A program made the position numbers and the translations under genes. A model generated the notes under the pieces. That model ran no database searches, was not told the DNA's origin, and saw only the letters and a list, made by a program, of their open reading frames with translations. This document shows positions 41,838 to 51,260 of a stretch of 64,000 nt of DNA, piece by piece (within the stretch, counting starts at the first letter, position 1; each line of letters starts with the position of its first letter). Location: positions 1 to 64,000 of the forward strand of contig NZ_FXUG01000004.1 in the NCBI RefSeq assembly GCF_900182915.1. Reading direction: 5' to 3'. This DNA is from Neorhodopirellula lusitana (GTDB taxonomy: Bacteria > Planctomycetota > Planctomycetia > Pirellulales > Pirellulaceae).

Positions 41838-44456
41838 GTGACACAGGGGAAACCTTGTGATTCACGAGGAATATTGGAGTTCTCGAAGTTTCCGCTGCCC
41901 CCCCAAGTGAACGGGAAGCAGCCTAGCTCGGGACTCCAATATTGCCGATTCGCGGGCCCGCGAGCACTTTTCTGCCTCATCCTTTCGCCATCATCGCCTG
42001 TGCCACGTTCTGAATCTCGCCGAGACCGCCGCTCGCTGCGCAGCCTTCAGCGTCGTTTGTCGCTGCAATCCCTCGAGGATCGCCGTGTGATGGCCGCCAG
42101 CCTGGGTATCCCGACTGGCGTCACCCTCGATGACACCGACGAATTCTTGCTGGGCCGAGTTGCCGTCACGCCCGTTTTCTTGGAATCGGACGGTTCGTTC
42201 GATACCGAGACCGAAGATTGGTCCGAAGAGCAAATCACGGAGGTCTTGGATAAGATCCTGACCGGCGTGAACTGGTGGTCGGACGCGCTCGATCAGCTCG
42301 ATACCGTTCACTCGCTCGAGTTCGTGATCGACGACACGTATGCGAGAGATCCGGTCGAGATCCCCTACGAGCCGATCAATCGCGAGAGCGATGACTACCA
42401 TGTCTACGCCACCAACTTCCTGGACTTTGCCGGCATCAGTTCTTCGCTAGGACTCAGCGACCGCATCCAAACCTTCAATAGCAGTCAGCGGGAAGCACTC
42501 GACACCGATTGGGCATTCACCATTTTCGTTGCCGACGCATCCAATGATCTCGACGGTTTCTTCCCTTCATCAGGCTCCCACCGGGGCGCGTTCGCTTTCG
42601 CCGGCAATGGTTTTTTCGTGACCACGTCGGAGCGTCCGGCCAGCACGATTGCTCATGAGATGGGCCACATCTTTTGGGCTTATGACGAGTACGCTGGCGG
42701 CAGCAACTACTACGCGTCTCGTGGATACTACAACACCCAAAACACGAACGCGATCGACAATCCGACGCCTGGCTTTGAGCAAGAAGTCTCGCTGATGGCG
42801 GGCCTCAACCTGCTTTACACAGCCTATGACACACACGAATCCGCCGCCTCCACTTTTGCGTTGGTTGGCTGGCAAGACTCCGATGGCAACGGAGTCTTCG
42901 ACGTGCTCGATGTACCACTCACACTGGAAGGCACCGGGCTTCTAAACGAAGCGACAGGCCAATTCCATCTACTCGCCGAAGCCTCGGTTCAGACGCTTGC
43001 GAACCAAAACACTTCGGGCCCGCAAAGCGACATCACGATCAACCGGGTCAGTCGACTGGAAATGTCCATCGACGGCGGTGACTGGACGACGGTCGTTTCG
43101 CCCGACACGCCAACCGCTTCGTTCGATCTCGACATCGACGTGCCCGCGAGTTTCTCCACGATCAGCTTCCGCGTGATCGATGCAGAAACCGGCATCACCA
43201 GTCCGATTTTGTCAGGCACCTCAACGACGCCCCTGCTGAACAGTTCCCCTGTTATCGGCTATGGCTACATCGACAACGATCGTGACGGGTTACGTGACGC
43301 GGATGAGCAAGTGCTGCAAAATGCGACCATTGACGTCCGAACCGGCGACGGCGATGAACTGCCCACCGGTTCCATCGATGTGTCCTCGTTCCCAACCTAT
43401 TCGGACATCACTTCGCTCAACGGCGTCACGCTTCAAGGCAGCACCGTGGCGACGGGCGTCAACCTGCAGGTTCGCTCGGATGACCAGTTAGACGATCAAC
43501 TGCTCTTCCACGTCTATGACGACCAGCTCGACAATTGGACGTCGAACCTCGACCAACGCCTCGGCTTCGAAGCTCTCTTTGACGAACCAACCGGGTACGT
43601 GGAAGTGGACGTCATTGGCGTCAGTGCAACATCCTACGCTCGAATCGAAGCATACAACTCGGCAGGCGACTTGATTAGCCGTGTGACCACCGACGTGCGT
43701 AATCACGCGAACGGTTTCTTGGCAGCGGGCGAATCACAAACCCTGACACTCACCGACCCGCAAAACGAAATCGTCCGAGTCGTTATTTATGGGCATGCGG
43801 AAAGCTCCGTTGCCGTAACCGCGATCCGGTATGGCAACCTGTCACCGATTCTGACCAACACACACGGTGCTTTCTCGGTCGCCAGCTTGCCAGACGGCGA
43901 GTACGAAGTCACGTTGACACCTGAAAACACGGACTTCCTGGGCAGCACCGAAACCATCCTGGTCAGTTCGGGTGAATTGGTCGGTGGACCAGTGGAGTTC
44001 ACCGCTCGCCCCACCGTTAGCCCCCGACACAATGACTCCTTGTCCGAAGACGTGGACCAAAGTGGAAGCGTGACCGCGGTCGACGCGCTTCAAGTCATCA
44101 ACGACTTAAATGCCAACGGATCACGGGAACTGGCGTGGGACGATTCCGAAGGCAACAAGGTTGACGTCAACAATGACGGAGTCGTGACCACCCTGGATGC
44201 ATTGCGAATCATCAACTATTTGAACTCGCAAGAAGTTGCCGAACCGGAACCTTCCAGCATGGCGGTGTCCACCAGCGAATCTGAAACCGACGATGAACTC
44301 AAGTCTTCCAGCGAACCGATCGCCGCCTCAGAAGACGACGATGAAACAACTGGCGATAAAGTCCCCGCCGACAACAGCTTCGACGAGGTGCTCTCTCAAC
44401 CAATCAAGTGGGTCGCCCAATCAATGAGCGACGATGACTCGATCCGGTTTGCCTAG
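41838..44456 (+). CDS. Secreted HExxH metalloprotease with dockerin pair
   Basis: The 872-residue frame opens with GTG 41838, but a second GTG at 42000 (MPRSESRRDRRSLRSLQRRL...) is an attractive alternative because an inverted repeat fills the earlier part. LEDRRVMAAS is the planctomycete surface motif. The protease site is HEMGHIFWAYDEY (H273, E274, H277 from the first start). The motif resembles HEFGH...ADEY of M64-type peptidases, and D283 is a plausible third ligand. Beta-sandwich regions follow, one resembling a carboxypeptidase-regulatory/Cna-B fold (LPDGEYEVTLTPENTDFLGS). Two dockerin repeats (DVDQSGSVTAVDALQVINDL, DVNNDGVVTTLDALRIINYL) and an acidic tail end the protein. It begins 62 bp after the giant gene, probably in one transcript. 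Confidence 0.87.
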   Translation: MTQGKPCDSRGILEFSKFPLPPQVNGKQPSSGLQYCRFAGPRALFCLILSPSSPVPRSESRRDRRSLRSLQRRLSLQSLEDRRVMAASLGIPTGVTLDDTDEFLLGRVAVTPVFLESDGSFDTETEDWSEEQITEVLDKILTGVNWWSDALDQLDTVHSLEFVIDDTYARDPVEIPYEPINRESDDYHVYATNFLDFAGISSSLGLSDRIQTFNSSQREALDTDWAFTIFVADASNDLDGFFPSSGSHRGAFAFAGNGFFVTTSERPASTIAHEMGHIFWAYDEYAGGSNYYASRGYYNTQNTNAIDNPTPGFEQEVSLMAGLNLLYTAYDTHESAASTFALVGWQDSDGNGVFDVLDVPLTLEGTGLLNEATGQFHLLAEASVQTLANQNTSGPQSDITINRVSRLEMSIDGGDWTTVVSPDTPTASFDLDIDVPASFSTISFRVIDAETGITSPILSGTSTTPLLNSSPVIGYGYIDNDRDGLRDADEQVLQNATIDVRTGDGDELPTGSIDVSSFPTYSDITSLNGVTLQGSTVATGVNLQVRSDDQLDDQLLFHVYDDQLDNWTSNLDQRLGFEALFDEPTGYVEVDVIGVSATSYARIEAYNSAGDLISRVTTDVRNHANGFLAAGESQTLTLTDPQNEIVRVVIYGHAESSVAVTAIRYGNLSPILTNTHGAFSVASLPDGEYEVTLTPENTDFLGSTETILVSSGELVGGPVEFTARPTVSPRHNDSLSEDVDQSGSVTAVDALQVINDLNANGSRELAWDDSEGNKVDVNNDGVVTTLDALRIINYLNSQEVAEPEPSSMAVSTSESETDDELKSSSEPIAASEDDDETTGDKVPADNSFDEVLSQPIKWVAQSMSDDDSIRFA
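41870..41943. repeat. 11-bp inverted repeat at the 5' end of the metalloprotease frame
   Basis: AATATTGGAGT (41870-41880) and ACTCCAATATT (41933-41943) are exact reverse complements 52 nt apart. They lie inside the first part of the open frame. This suggests that this part is an untranslated leader with hairpin potential and that translation starts at GTG 42000. Confidence 0.6.
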
Positions 44457-44491
44457 CGGCCGATTGACCGGGCCAGCGACCGCGATGGTAG

Positions 44492-45823
44492 CTATGCCTT
44501 GTTCGCTTCGGCGCGACTTCGCTTTTGCAGGTAAAGCTTGATTGGAACCTCACCGATCGGCAGGTGATCTCGCAACCAGCTCAACAAGTAACGCTGATAA
44601 TCTTTCCCGAACGCATTCGGTTCGCTGACCATCACCACGATTGTCGGCGGTTCAGTCGAAACCTGAGTCGCGTAGAAGATTTTGGGGCGACGAGCTTGGT
44701 ACATCGGTGGCGGATGCTGCTGCACAGCGGCCTGAATGATTCGGTTCAGCTCACCGGTCGTCACTCGCGTCTGTGCTTGTTTGTAAAGCATGGCCGCGTG
44801 GTTTAGCAACGTCTTGATGTTCTTCCCTTCCTTGCCCGTGATGAACGCAATCGGTGCATACGTGAGCGTCGTGAATTGGTGATGCAAGTACTTTACCCAT
44901 TTCTCCGTGGGCACCTGACCGGCATACAAATCCCACTTATTGACCACGAAGATCACAGGCTTGTGGTTTTCCATGATGTAGCCCACAAGTTGCTTGTCGA
45001 CCTTGCTCGTTTTCTCTGACGCATCAAAGAACATCAAGACCACGTCGGCACGCCGCACGCTTCGTTGGGCTCGGTGAGTGCTGTAGTACTCTAGGTCGGT
45101 TTTGACACTCTTCCGCTTCCGCAGACCGGGTGTGTCGATCGCCGTGAACGTCTGACCGTCGATACTGAAGTTAACGTCGACGCTGTCACGAGTGGTCCCC
45201 GCGACCTCGCTAACGATCATTCGATCCGTTTCGGCAAGCGAATTCACAAACGTGCTCTTGCCTACGTTTCGGCGGCCCACGATCGTGATCTTCATCGCTG
45301 ATTCAGGCGAGATCGTGTCATCGTCGTCAGGCAACCGGTCCACGATCGCGTCCAACAAGTCGTCGCGTCCGCGGTTCTGCATCGTACTAACGGTCAACAG
45401 CAGACCGCGACCAAGCTTACGAAACTCTTCGGCGTGAATGTCTTGATGCTCTTGGTCGGCTTTGTTCACCACCAAAATCACGGGCCGTTCAATCCCGCGT
45501 AGTCGCTCGACCACCTCAACGTCCAACGGCATCACGCCGGTTTGAACATCCACGACCAGGATAATGACATCGGCACTGACCAACGCGATCTCGATTTGGC
45601 GAGTCACATCGGCTGTCAAATTATCAGCGTCGACGACACCAATCCCGCCCGTATCAATCAGCTCAAAAAAGCGATCTTCCGTCTCGATCAACGTCGTCAT
45701 TCGGTCTCGGGTCACGCCTTCGTAATTATCAACGATGGCCAGCCGACGTCGGGCCAGCCAGTTGAAAAGGCTACTTTTGCCGACATTGGGGCGACCGACG
45801 ATGGCGACTTGAGGAACAGGCAT
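44492..45823 (-). CDS. der: Ribosome-assembly GTPase Der (EngA)
   Basis: Der is a tandem GTPase needed for 50S subunit maturation. ATG 45823 gives 443 residues (MPVPQVAIVGRPNVGKSSLF); a longer open frame upstream is spurious. Both G domains are complete: GRPNVGKSS, DTGG and NKAD in the first; GRRNVGKSTF, DTPGLRKR and NKWD in the second. The KH-like C-terminal domain ends in a basic stretch (LYLQKRSRAEANKA). It is convergent with the metalloprotease gene, with only 35 bp between stops, and divergent from the glycosylase gene. Confidence 0.97.
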   Translation of the reverse strand: MPVPQVAIVGRPNVGKSSLFNWLARRRLAIVDNYEGVTRDRMTTLIETEDRFFELIDTGGIGVVDADNLTADVTRQIEIALVSADVIILVVDVQTGVMPLDVEVVERLRGIERPVILVVNKADQEHQDIHAEEFRKLGRGLLLTVSTMQNRGRDDLLDAIVDRLPDDDDTISPESAMKITIVGRRNVGKSTFVNSLAETDRMIVSEVAGTTRDSVDVNFSIDGQTFTAIDTPGLRKRKSVKTDLEYYSTHRAQRSVRRADVVLMFFDASEKTSKVDKQLVGYIMENHKPVIFVVNKWDLYAGQVPTEKWVKYLHHQFTTLTYAPIAFITGKEGKNIKTLLNHAAMLYKQAQTRVTTGELNRIIQAAVQQHPPPMYQARRPKIFYATQVSTEPPTIVVMVSEPNAFGKDYQRYLLSWLRDHLPIGEVPIKLYLQKRSRAEANKA

Positions 45824-46109
45824 AGTGGGGGGGAAGCATTCAGAATTAGATAACCAGATTTTCACGATCAAGCGACATGTTAGACTGCCCGAACCAATTG
45901 CGGTACAGGCTTTCCAAATAGGCGGGGATTCGTTTACGGTTTCGCTTCCGTCACGGTCCCATTTTGGCTCGATTTCGAATCGTTCGGTCCGTGATTCCCC
46001 CATCTCGGTGGGCACCGCCGATCCGCCCAATTCGCGGGGCTCCGTGTGCCGCCTTGCGGTCCCCTCCTCGCTCGCCGTCCAGTCGTCCCAGATCTCACGA
46101 ACCCCGCTC
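45824..46109. other. Spacer between divergent der and uracil-DNA glycosylase genes
   Basis: About 290 bp. It is open in the glycosylase frame, but the translation is Arg/Ser-rich without conservation-like patterns. It probably contains both promoters; none can be marked with confidence. Confidence 0.4.
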
Positions 46110-47042
46110 ATGCTCGATCCACACCAGATCTCAGACGCCGCCAAGCACCTGTTCGAGCATTTGCACCGCAGCGGGCTTCGGTATGCCCCGAAATCGCGTC
46201 CAGAGCAGGTTGAGGCCTGGGGCCAGCAATTTGCCACCGATCAGCTAGAAGCTGAACCTGTCCAGTCCCAGGCAGCCGAATCCGCCGCGTCGCAGGCAGC
46301 CCCACTCGCCAGCCCAACCGCCAGCCCCGTTTCCTCAGCGATGGCCGATCCAGCGGCGAACCTTGTTCGCGAGGCCCAACCGTCCTTGAGTGCAGCCCCC
46401 AATCCGGCCACCAACCGATTGGCTCCCGTTGCGGCAGTCACGGTTTCCAGCGATCCGTACCCCGGCACTTCGCTGCCCATCGCCGATCGGCAAGCCACCC
46501 TTGAGACAATGGCACAATCCGTTGCCGCCTGCACCCGTTGTGAAAAACTGGCCAGCTGCCGGACCCACACGGTCTTCGGCGAAGGAAACGCCACACCTCG
46601 CTTTGTCTTCTTCGGTGAGGCACCAGGCGTGGAAGAGGACGCCTGCGGAAGCCCGTTCGTCGGACGCGGAGGCCAGTTGCTGACCAAGATGATCCAAGCC
46701 TGCCGCTTGTCTCGCGAGGAGGTCTATCTGATGAACACCGTGAAGTGCCACCCACCAGGCAACCGCAATCCCGACGCCAGTGAAATCGCGAACTGCCGCG
46801 AATACTTTGAACAGCAGTTCGCCGTCTTGCGGCCCGAGTACATCATTTGCCTCGGCGCTGTCCCGTCCCAATCGCTGCTGAAAAGCAAGTTATCCATCGG
46901 GCGTTTAAGACAGCGATTCCATCAATATCACGACAGCAAAGTATTGGTGATTTATCACCCTGCGTACCTACTACGGAATCCGGACGCCAAGAAAGCCGCC
47001 TGGGCCGACCTGCAACTTTTGATGAAGGACGCCGGACTTTAG
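46110..47042 (+). CDS. Uracil-DNA glycosylase, family 4
   Basis: This iron-sulfur glycosylase removes uracil from DNA to start base-excision repair. ATG 46110 gives 310 residues (MLDPHQISDAAKHLFEHLHR). After a helical N-terminus (to ~40), an Ala/Pro/Ser/Gln-rich linker of ~90 residues leads to the catalytic domain. The [4Fe-4S] cysteines are CTRCEK and the pair in CHPPGNRNPDASEIANC. Motif A is GEAPGVEED and motif B is HPAYLLRNP. The long low-complexity linker is not part of the conserved fold. Confidence 0.94.
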   Translation: MLDPHQISDAAKHLFEHLHRSGLRYAPKSRPEQVEAWGQQFATDQLEAEPVQSQAAESAASQAAPLASPTASPVSSAMADPAANLVREAQPSLSAAPNPATNRLAPVAAVTVSSDPYPGTSLPIADRQATLETMAQSVAACTRCEKLASCRTHTVFGEGNATPRFVFFGEAPGVEEDACGSPFVGRGGQLLTKMIQACRLSREEVYLMNTVKCHPPGNRNPDASEIANCREYFEQQFAVLRPEYIICLGAVPSQSLLKSKLSIGRLRQRFHQYHDSKVLVIYHPAYLLRNPDAKKAAWADLQLLMKDAGL

Positions 47043-47067
47043 ACGCAAACGGTTTTGCCAATCGCGT

Positions 47068-47124
47068 GAAATCTCGCAACGCGGATCAACAACGTTATGA
47101 GGCAGCGAGGCTCGGCGAGATTTC
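47068..47124. repeat. 9-bp inverted repeat between convergent genes
   Basis: GAAATCTCG (47068-47076) pairs with CGAGATTTC (47116-47124). It lies between the stops of the glycosylase gene and the BON-domain gene. The 39-nt loop makes it a weak terminator candidate. Confidence 0.35.
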
Positions 47125-47163
47125 CGCTTCACATGCCTAAAATCATCCCCGAAACAAAATTTA

Positions 47164-47847
47164 CTACGGAGCCAACTGAATCCGGTTTTGGACGGTCGAG
47201 ACGCCAGGTTCCAGTCGCATCATCAGATGAGTCATCCGGCGATCCGCTTCCGACGCCACTGATCCGGTCAAGACAGCGGTACGACCTTCAACCGACACGT
47301 TGACCCCACGAAAACGCCCAGCCGAGTTTGGCCCCGATGCGATGGGCCCGAGTGACGTGGACTGGTAGAGATGGCCTGCAGCACGGCGGTTCAGTTCGGC
47401 TTCCGAAACGATGGCGGATGGGGGCAACGTCACCGCACCACGCAATCGTGTGCGAATCGCGTCGCCGGCATCCGTCCCGCCACCGTTGTTGTTCCCAAAT
47501 AGATTTCCGAACGCGGCTCCGAGGCCACCACCACCGCCGCCAAAACCGCTCAGTCCGCCGCGTGTGGTCCCGCCAGCTGCGGCTCCGGCGGTGGAAGCGG
47601 CACTTGCGCCCGCCGGTGTCGCCGTCGATTGGCCGACAACGCCTGACCGCTCAACACCCCCGGAAAACACTTCTTCCGGCGTCAGTCCGCCCAAAGCGGT
47701 TCCACCAACCTCCTGTTGCCCCGTGGTGCCACCGGCCTGAGTTTGGGCCTGAGCCTGATTTTGAACAGTCATGCAACCAGCGAAGATCAAGAAAAACGCA
47801 GCTTGTTGCCAAGAACGACTGGAAAGGTACGAAGGAATCATCATCAT
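47164..47847 (-). CDS. Secreted BON-domain protein
   Basis: Three consecutive ATG codons (47847, 47844, 47841) offer the start; the TTG further up is unlikely. The first ~30 residues are a signal sequence (SWQQAAFFLIFAGCMTV), possibly with a lipobox (IFAGC). A Gly/Thr/Ala-rich low-complexity region follows, with glycine runs (GFGGGGGGLG). The last ~70 residues form a BON domain (FRGVNVSVEGRTAVLTGSVA, then RLEPGVSTVQNRIQ), a phospholipid- or peptide-binding fold common in periplasmic proteins. It is divergently arranged with the next gene (76 bp apart). Confidence 0.8.
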   Translation of the reverse strand: MMMIPSYLSSRSWQQAAFFLIFAGCMTVQNQAQAQTQAGGTTGQQEVGGTALGGLTPEEVFSGGVERSGVVGQSTATPAGASAASTAGAAAGGTTRGGLSGFGGGGGGLGAAFGNLFGNNNGGGTDAGDAIRTRLRGAVTLPPSAIVSEAELNRRAAGHLYQSTSLGPIASGPNSAGRFRGVNVSVEGRTAVLTGSVASEADRRMTHLMMRLEPGVSTVQNRIQLAP

Positions 47848-47923
47848 CTGAGGTCTCAATGTGTCAAAATAGGTTCGAATCCGAAAATCCTGTCTGGCAG
47901 TCCATCCACTGTAGTTTAACCCT

Positions 47924-49882
47924 ATGAAATTTCATTGGTTTCGTTTTTCCGTATCCACGCTTTTGCTGGCGTGTTTCCTCTCGTCGTTCGCGGTTCAAAC
48001 CGGTTATGCCGAAGAAGCGTCCCTCGCACCGCCGCCGGCGTCCCGGCTATTGCCCGCCGACACGCTAGCTTACCTCCGGATCCGGGATGTCGATGACCTG
48101 AAAGAGGGCTTCCAGCGTTCATCGCTTGGCCAGATGTTTGACGATCCAGCGATGCAGCCGTTCGTGTCCGACACGTACGAAGTGATGAAACAGACGTTCA
48201 CTGAACTTGCCTCCGAACTCGGACTGACGCTTCCTGAACTGCTCGCGATTCCCCGTGGCCAAGTCGCCGCCGCTCTGCTCCAAGGCGTGCCTGACGATAC
48301 AGACACGAACAGCGAAGCTGAAAACGATGACGAGCTCACCGACGATCAAATCCGACGTCGCCTGCAGCGCCGGCAACGACAGCTCAACAGCTTTGCCGGC
48401 GTCTTCATGATCGATACGGGCAACGACTTCCAATCCGCCGACACCATGTTCGAACTGCTAGACCAGGTCGGCAAGCTCGCCGAAAGAGACAATTCGATCA
48501 AGCAAACCGAAAAGATCGGCGACCATGAGTTGATACGCTGGGTCAGATCCCGAGGCCGCACGTCCAAACTCGAGTGGTTCCATCGCGACGGCATGTTCGT
48601 AATCGGAATCGGAAACCAATCCGCCGCCGAAGTACTCCGCCGCTGGAACGCAACCGACGCACCTAAGAATCGCAAAGAAGCTGCAACGCAGTCCGCCGAA
48701 GACGACGTACTGACCGTCGGTCGTTTGTCGGGCAACGCAGACTTCGCCGCCGTGATGACTCGTTGCGTGGGCGCCGAAGCGGAAACACCGCAAATCACTT
48801 TTTTCGTTAACCCGTACGCGATCGCTCAGCGCATCATCCGCCGCAGCAGTTCCTCGTTCTTCATCATGCCCATTGTCGAAGACCTCGGAATCTCCAAGAT
48901 CCGAGGGATCGGCGGCAGCGTCTTTCGTGGTGGCGAATTGATCGAGAGCATCATTCACTTGCATGTTGTGATCGACGCTCCCCGCGACGGGCTCTTTGGC
49001 GTCGTGCGGCCGCAAGATGTTGCACCGTCACCACCGTCGTGGATCCCCGCCAAGTTGATGTCGTACTCGACGGCAAAGTGGGACATCGCTACTTCACTGG
49101 ACAACCTCACCAAGGTCGTCGATCGATTCGCAGGCGAAGGTGGGTTTAATCGCTTCACCGAGGACCGCATTCAAAGTCGTTTCGACATCAGCCTTCGCGA
49201 AGACTTGATCCCGAACTTGACGGGACGCTACGTCAGCATGAAACGCTACCAAGAACCGGCGAACTGGAACTCCGCCGCTCGCCTCGATGCTTTGCAGGTC
49301 ACGGACCCCGCCAAAATAGAAACGCTGATCGAGCGAGTGAAAGCTAAACTCCCGCCCGGTGAGTTGACCACCAAGAAGATCGCGGGGACGAAGGTGCACT
49401 TCATCAAAAGTCGCCCCCGCCCCAACCGCGAACTCCCCGAAACGATTCGCCGCCCCGAACGAAGTGTTTTCCTGTTGGACGACTATCTGATCCTGGCTAA
49501 CAGTCGCGAAATCGTGGACGCTATTCTGGAAGCCCACTCCGGTACCGCCGACGGCCTGGCCATGGACAGCGACTTCGCGTTGCTCGCTTCGGAAGTGGGT
49601 GCCAAACTGGGATCTGAAAAGCCGTTCTACTTTGAATTCAGTCGCGACGCCGAAAACTACCGTGTCTTATACGAGATGGCGGCATCACCCAAGTCAGCCC
49701 GGCTAATCCAAGAACGAGCGGAGCAGAATGAGAAACTGGCCGGCTTCGCTGAATTGCTGCAAAGCAATCAACTGCCACCCTTCGACGACCTCCGCCGCTA
49801 CTTCAACGTCAGCGGCATTTTCGGTTACAACGAACCGGGCGGTTTGCACTTTGGCATCATGAGCCTACGCCCGTTGGAATAG
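47924..49882 (+). CDS. Secreted protein of unknown function (DUF3352-like)
   Basis: The 652-residue protein begins with a clear signal peptide (KFHWFRFSVSTLLLACFLSS, cleavage near GYAEEA). The mature part starts with LLPADTLAYLRIRDVDDLKEG, a pattern I associate with DUF3352-type proteins of planctomycetes. It contains a charged Asp/Glu-then-Arg stretch (~125-150) and several repeated alpha/beta units (GMFVIGIGNQSAAEVLRRW, SVFLLDDYLILANSREIVDA). No catalytic motif is visible. The family link is from pattern memory only. A 109-bp gap separates it from the next gene on the same strand. Confidence 0.75.
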   Translation: MKFHWFRFSVSTLLLACFLSSFAVQTGYAEEASLAPPPASRLLPADTLAYLRIRDVDDLKEGFQRSSLGQMFDDPAMQPFVSDTYEVMKQTFTELASELGLTLPELLAIPRGQVAAALLQGVPDDTDTNSEAENDDELTDDQIRRRLQRRQRQLNSFAGVFMIDTGNDFQSADTMFELLDQVGKLAERDNSIKQTEKIGDHELIRWVRSRGRTSKLEWFHRDGMFVIGIGNQSAAEVLRRWNATDAPKNRKEAATQSAEDDVLTVGRLSGNADFAAVMTRCVGAEAETPQITFFVNPYAIAQRIIRRSSSSFFIMPIVEDLGISKIRGIGGSVFRGGELIESIIHLHVVIDAPRDGLFGVVRPQDVAPSPPSWIPAKLMSYSTAKWDIATSLDNLTKVVDRFAGEGGFNRFTEDRIQSRFDISLREDLIPNLTGRYVSMKRYQEPANWNSAARLDALQVTDPAKIETLIERVKAKLPPGELTTKKIAGTKVHFIKSRPRPNRELPETIRRPERSVFLLDDYLILANSREIVDAILEAHSGTADGLAMDSDFALLASEVGAKLGSEKPFYFEFSRDAENYRVLYEMAASPKSARLIQERAEQNEKLAGFAELLQSNQLPPFDDLRRYFNVSGIFGYNEPGGLHFGIMSLRPLE

Positions 49883-49991
49883 CCTACACGCAATTACGCG
49901 AGTAGACCTCGATAAGCGATTGAAGTAGTCCGACACAGCGCGGGTCAATTCCCGGCTACAATGAAACGAACTACTCCAACAGGCTTCGATC

Positions 49992-50579
49992 ATGACAGAA
50001 CTGCTCGCCGAATGTCCGCTCATCGTCTCGCTGATGTTGGGCGTCCTTGCCATTGGCCTGTTGTACGGTTGGTTGCAAACGGGCAAGAAACCGCTTGCCG
50101 CTGCCGGATTGCTTGTCGCCCTTTGCGTACCTGCAGCTTGGGCCATCTCAGAAAATTGGGTGACCGACCGTGAGCGGATTGAGATGGTGATTCACCAGCT
50201 TGCAATCGCAGTCGAGTCCAACGATCACGACACCGCGTTGGCAATCATCGCCGACGAAGCAACCCAACGGCAAGCTGCTGCTGAACTTCCACAATGGATA
50301 TTTTCGGAAGCCAAAGTGGGCAGCATTCGCAGCATCGACATCACCAATGACATGGACCCCGCCCAGGCCGATGTCGACATGACCGTCAAAGTCCAAGTCA
50401 GCAGTAAGCGGGGCGGCATGCAAAACATCCGAGTACCACGTCGCTTGTTACTCACGTTTGAAAAACGGGGCGACAACGATAGCATCTACGGTGGCTGGGT
50501 CGTGATCCGCTATCGACACCTGCCCATCGTCGGAAATGCCGACGGATACACCACCACTCCGATTCCCACTTCGCTCTAA
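49992..50579 (+). CDS. Small membrane protein of unknown function
   Basis: The 195-residue protein starts at ATG 49992. Two membrane segments lie near residues 9-28 and 34-52. The rest (~60-195) is soluble, with an alpha-helix followed by strands. It resembles the NTF2/SnoaL-like fold in outline (RIEMVIHQLAIAVESNDHDT, then ADVDMTVKVQVSS). No residue set points to an enzyme. It ends 13 nt before tmk, so the two are probably co-transcribed. Confidence 0.72.
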   Translation: MTELLAECPLIVSLMLGVLAIGLLYGWLQTGKKPLAAAGLLVALCVPAAWAISENWVTDRERIEMVIHQLAIAVESNDHDTALAIIADEATQRQAAAELPQWIFSEAKVGSIRSIDITNDMDPAQADVDMTVKVQVSSKRGGMQNIRVPRRLLLTFEKRGDNDSIYGGWVVIRYRHLPIVGNADGYTTTPIPTSL

Positions 50580-50592
50580 CGATCGACCGACG

Positions 50593-51222
50593 ATGCCGTT
50601 CCCCCAATTTATCTCACTCGACGGAATCGACGGTGTCGGCAAGTCAACTCAAATCCAACTGCTCACCCAGCGTCTAACCGAAGCGGGACAAGACGTCCTG
50701 GTCGTCCGCGATCCGGGGTCGACTGAAATCGGCCAAAAACTGCGTGCCCTGCTGCTCGACAGCGACTTGCACATGAACCGCCTCACCGAGGCGATGCTGT
50801 TCATGGCCAGCCGCACCGAAATGATCGAGTCCATCCTGCGACCCGCTTTGGCGGCCGGAAAAACCGTGATCTCCGACCGGTTTCTACTCGCCAACGTGGT
50901 CTACCAAAGCACCGGCGATCTGCGGCCAGGATCCAAACCAACCGTTGCACCGGAAACGCTCTGGCAGATGGGCCGGATCGCCTGTGGCGGCTTGTCTCCT
51001 GACCTGACTCTCGTCTTGGATATGCCTGCCGAAGTCTCGCTAAAGCGACTCGATGGCCCAGCCGATCGCATGGAAGCCCGAGGCACCGATTACATGAACG
51101 CCGTCCGCAATGCGTTCTTGGCCCAGCTTCCCCACACGGGCGGACGCGGTGTCGTCATCGACGCCGACGACACGCCGGAAGGGGTCGCCGAGCGAATTTG
51201 GACCGCCGTCCACGGTTCCTGA
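50593..51222 (+). CDS. tmk: Thymidylate kinase
   Basis: Tmk phosphorylates dTMP to dTDP. ATG 50593 gives 209 residues (MPFPQFISLDGIDGVGKSTQ), the usual length. The P-loop is GIDGVGKST. The DR-x substrate motif reads RDPGSTEIGQKLR, and SDRFLLANVVYQ and the lid segment ADRMEARG follow. The proline and glycine of the family's REPGGT are kept, but E and the second G are D and S. It is convergent with the molybdoenzyme gene, 38 bp between stops. Confidence 0.96.
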   Translation: MPFPQFISLDGIDGVGKSTQIQLLTQRLTEAGQDVLVVRDPGSTEIGQKLRALLLDSDLHMNRLTEAMLFMASRTEMIESILRPALAAGKTVISDRFLLANVVYQSTGDLRPGSKPTVAPETLWQMGRIACGGLSPDLTLVLDMPAEVSLKRLDGPADRMEARGTDYMNAVRNAFLAQLPHTGGRGVVIDADDTPEGVAERIWTAVHGS

Positions 51223-51260
51223 TCGCTTTACGAAGCTGTACCGAAAAGTAGTCTCGGTTG

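Noticed and set aside
45824..46109. N-terminal extension of the uracil-DNA glycosylase to a start near 45825
   Set aside because: The extension is Arg/Ser-rich, unlike the family, and ATG 46110 begins a helix that looks genuine.
47860..47895. GGTTCGAATCC at 47871-47881, resembling a tRNA T-arm
   Set aside because: No matching acceptor, D-arm or anticodon stem can be drawn around it.
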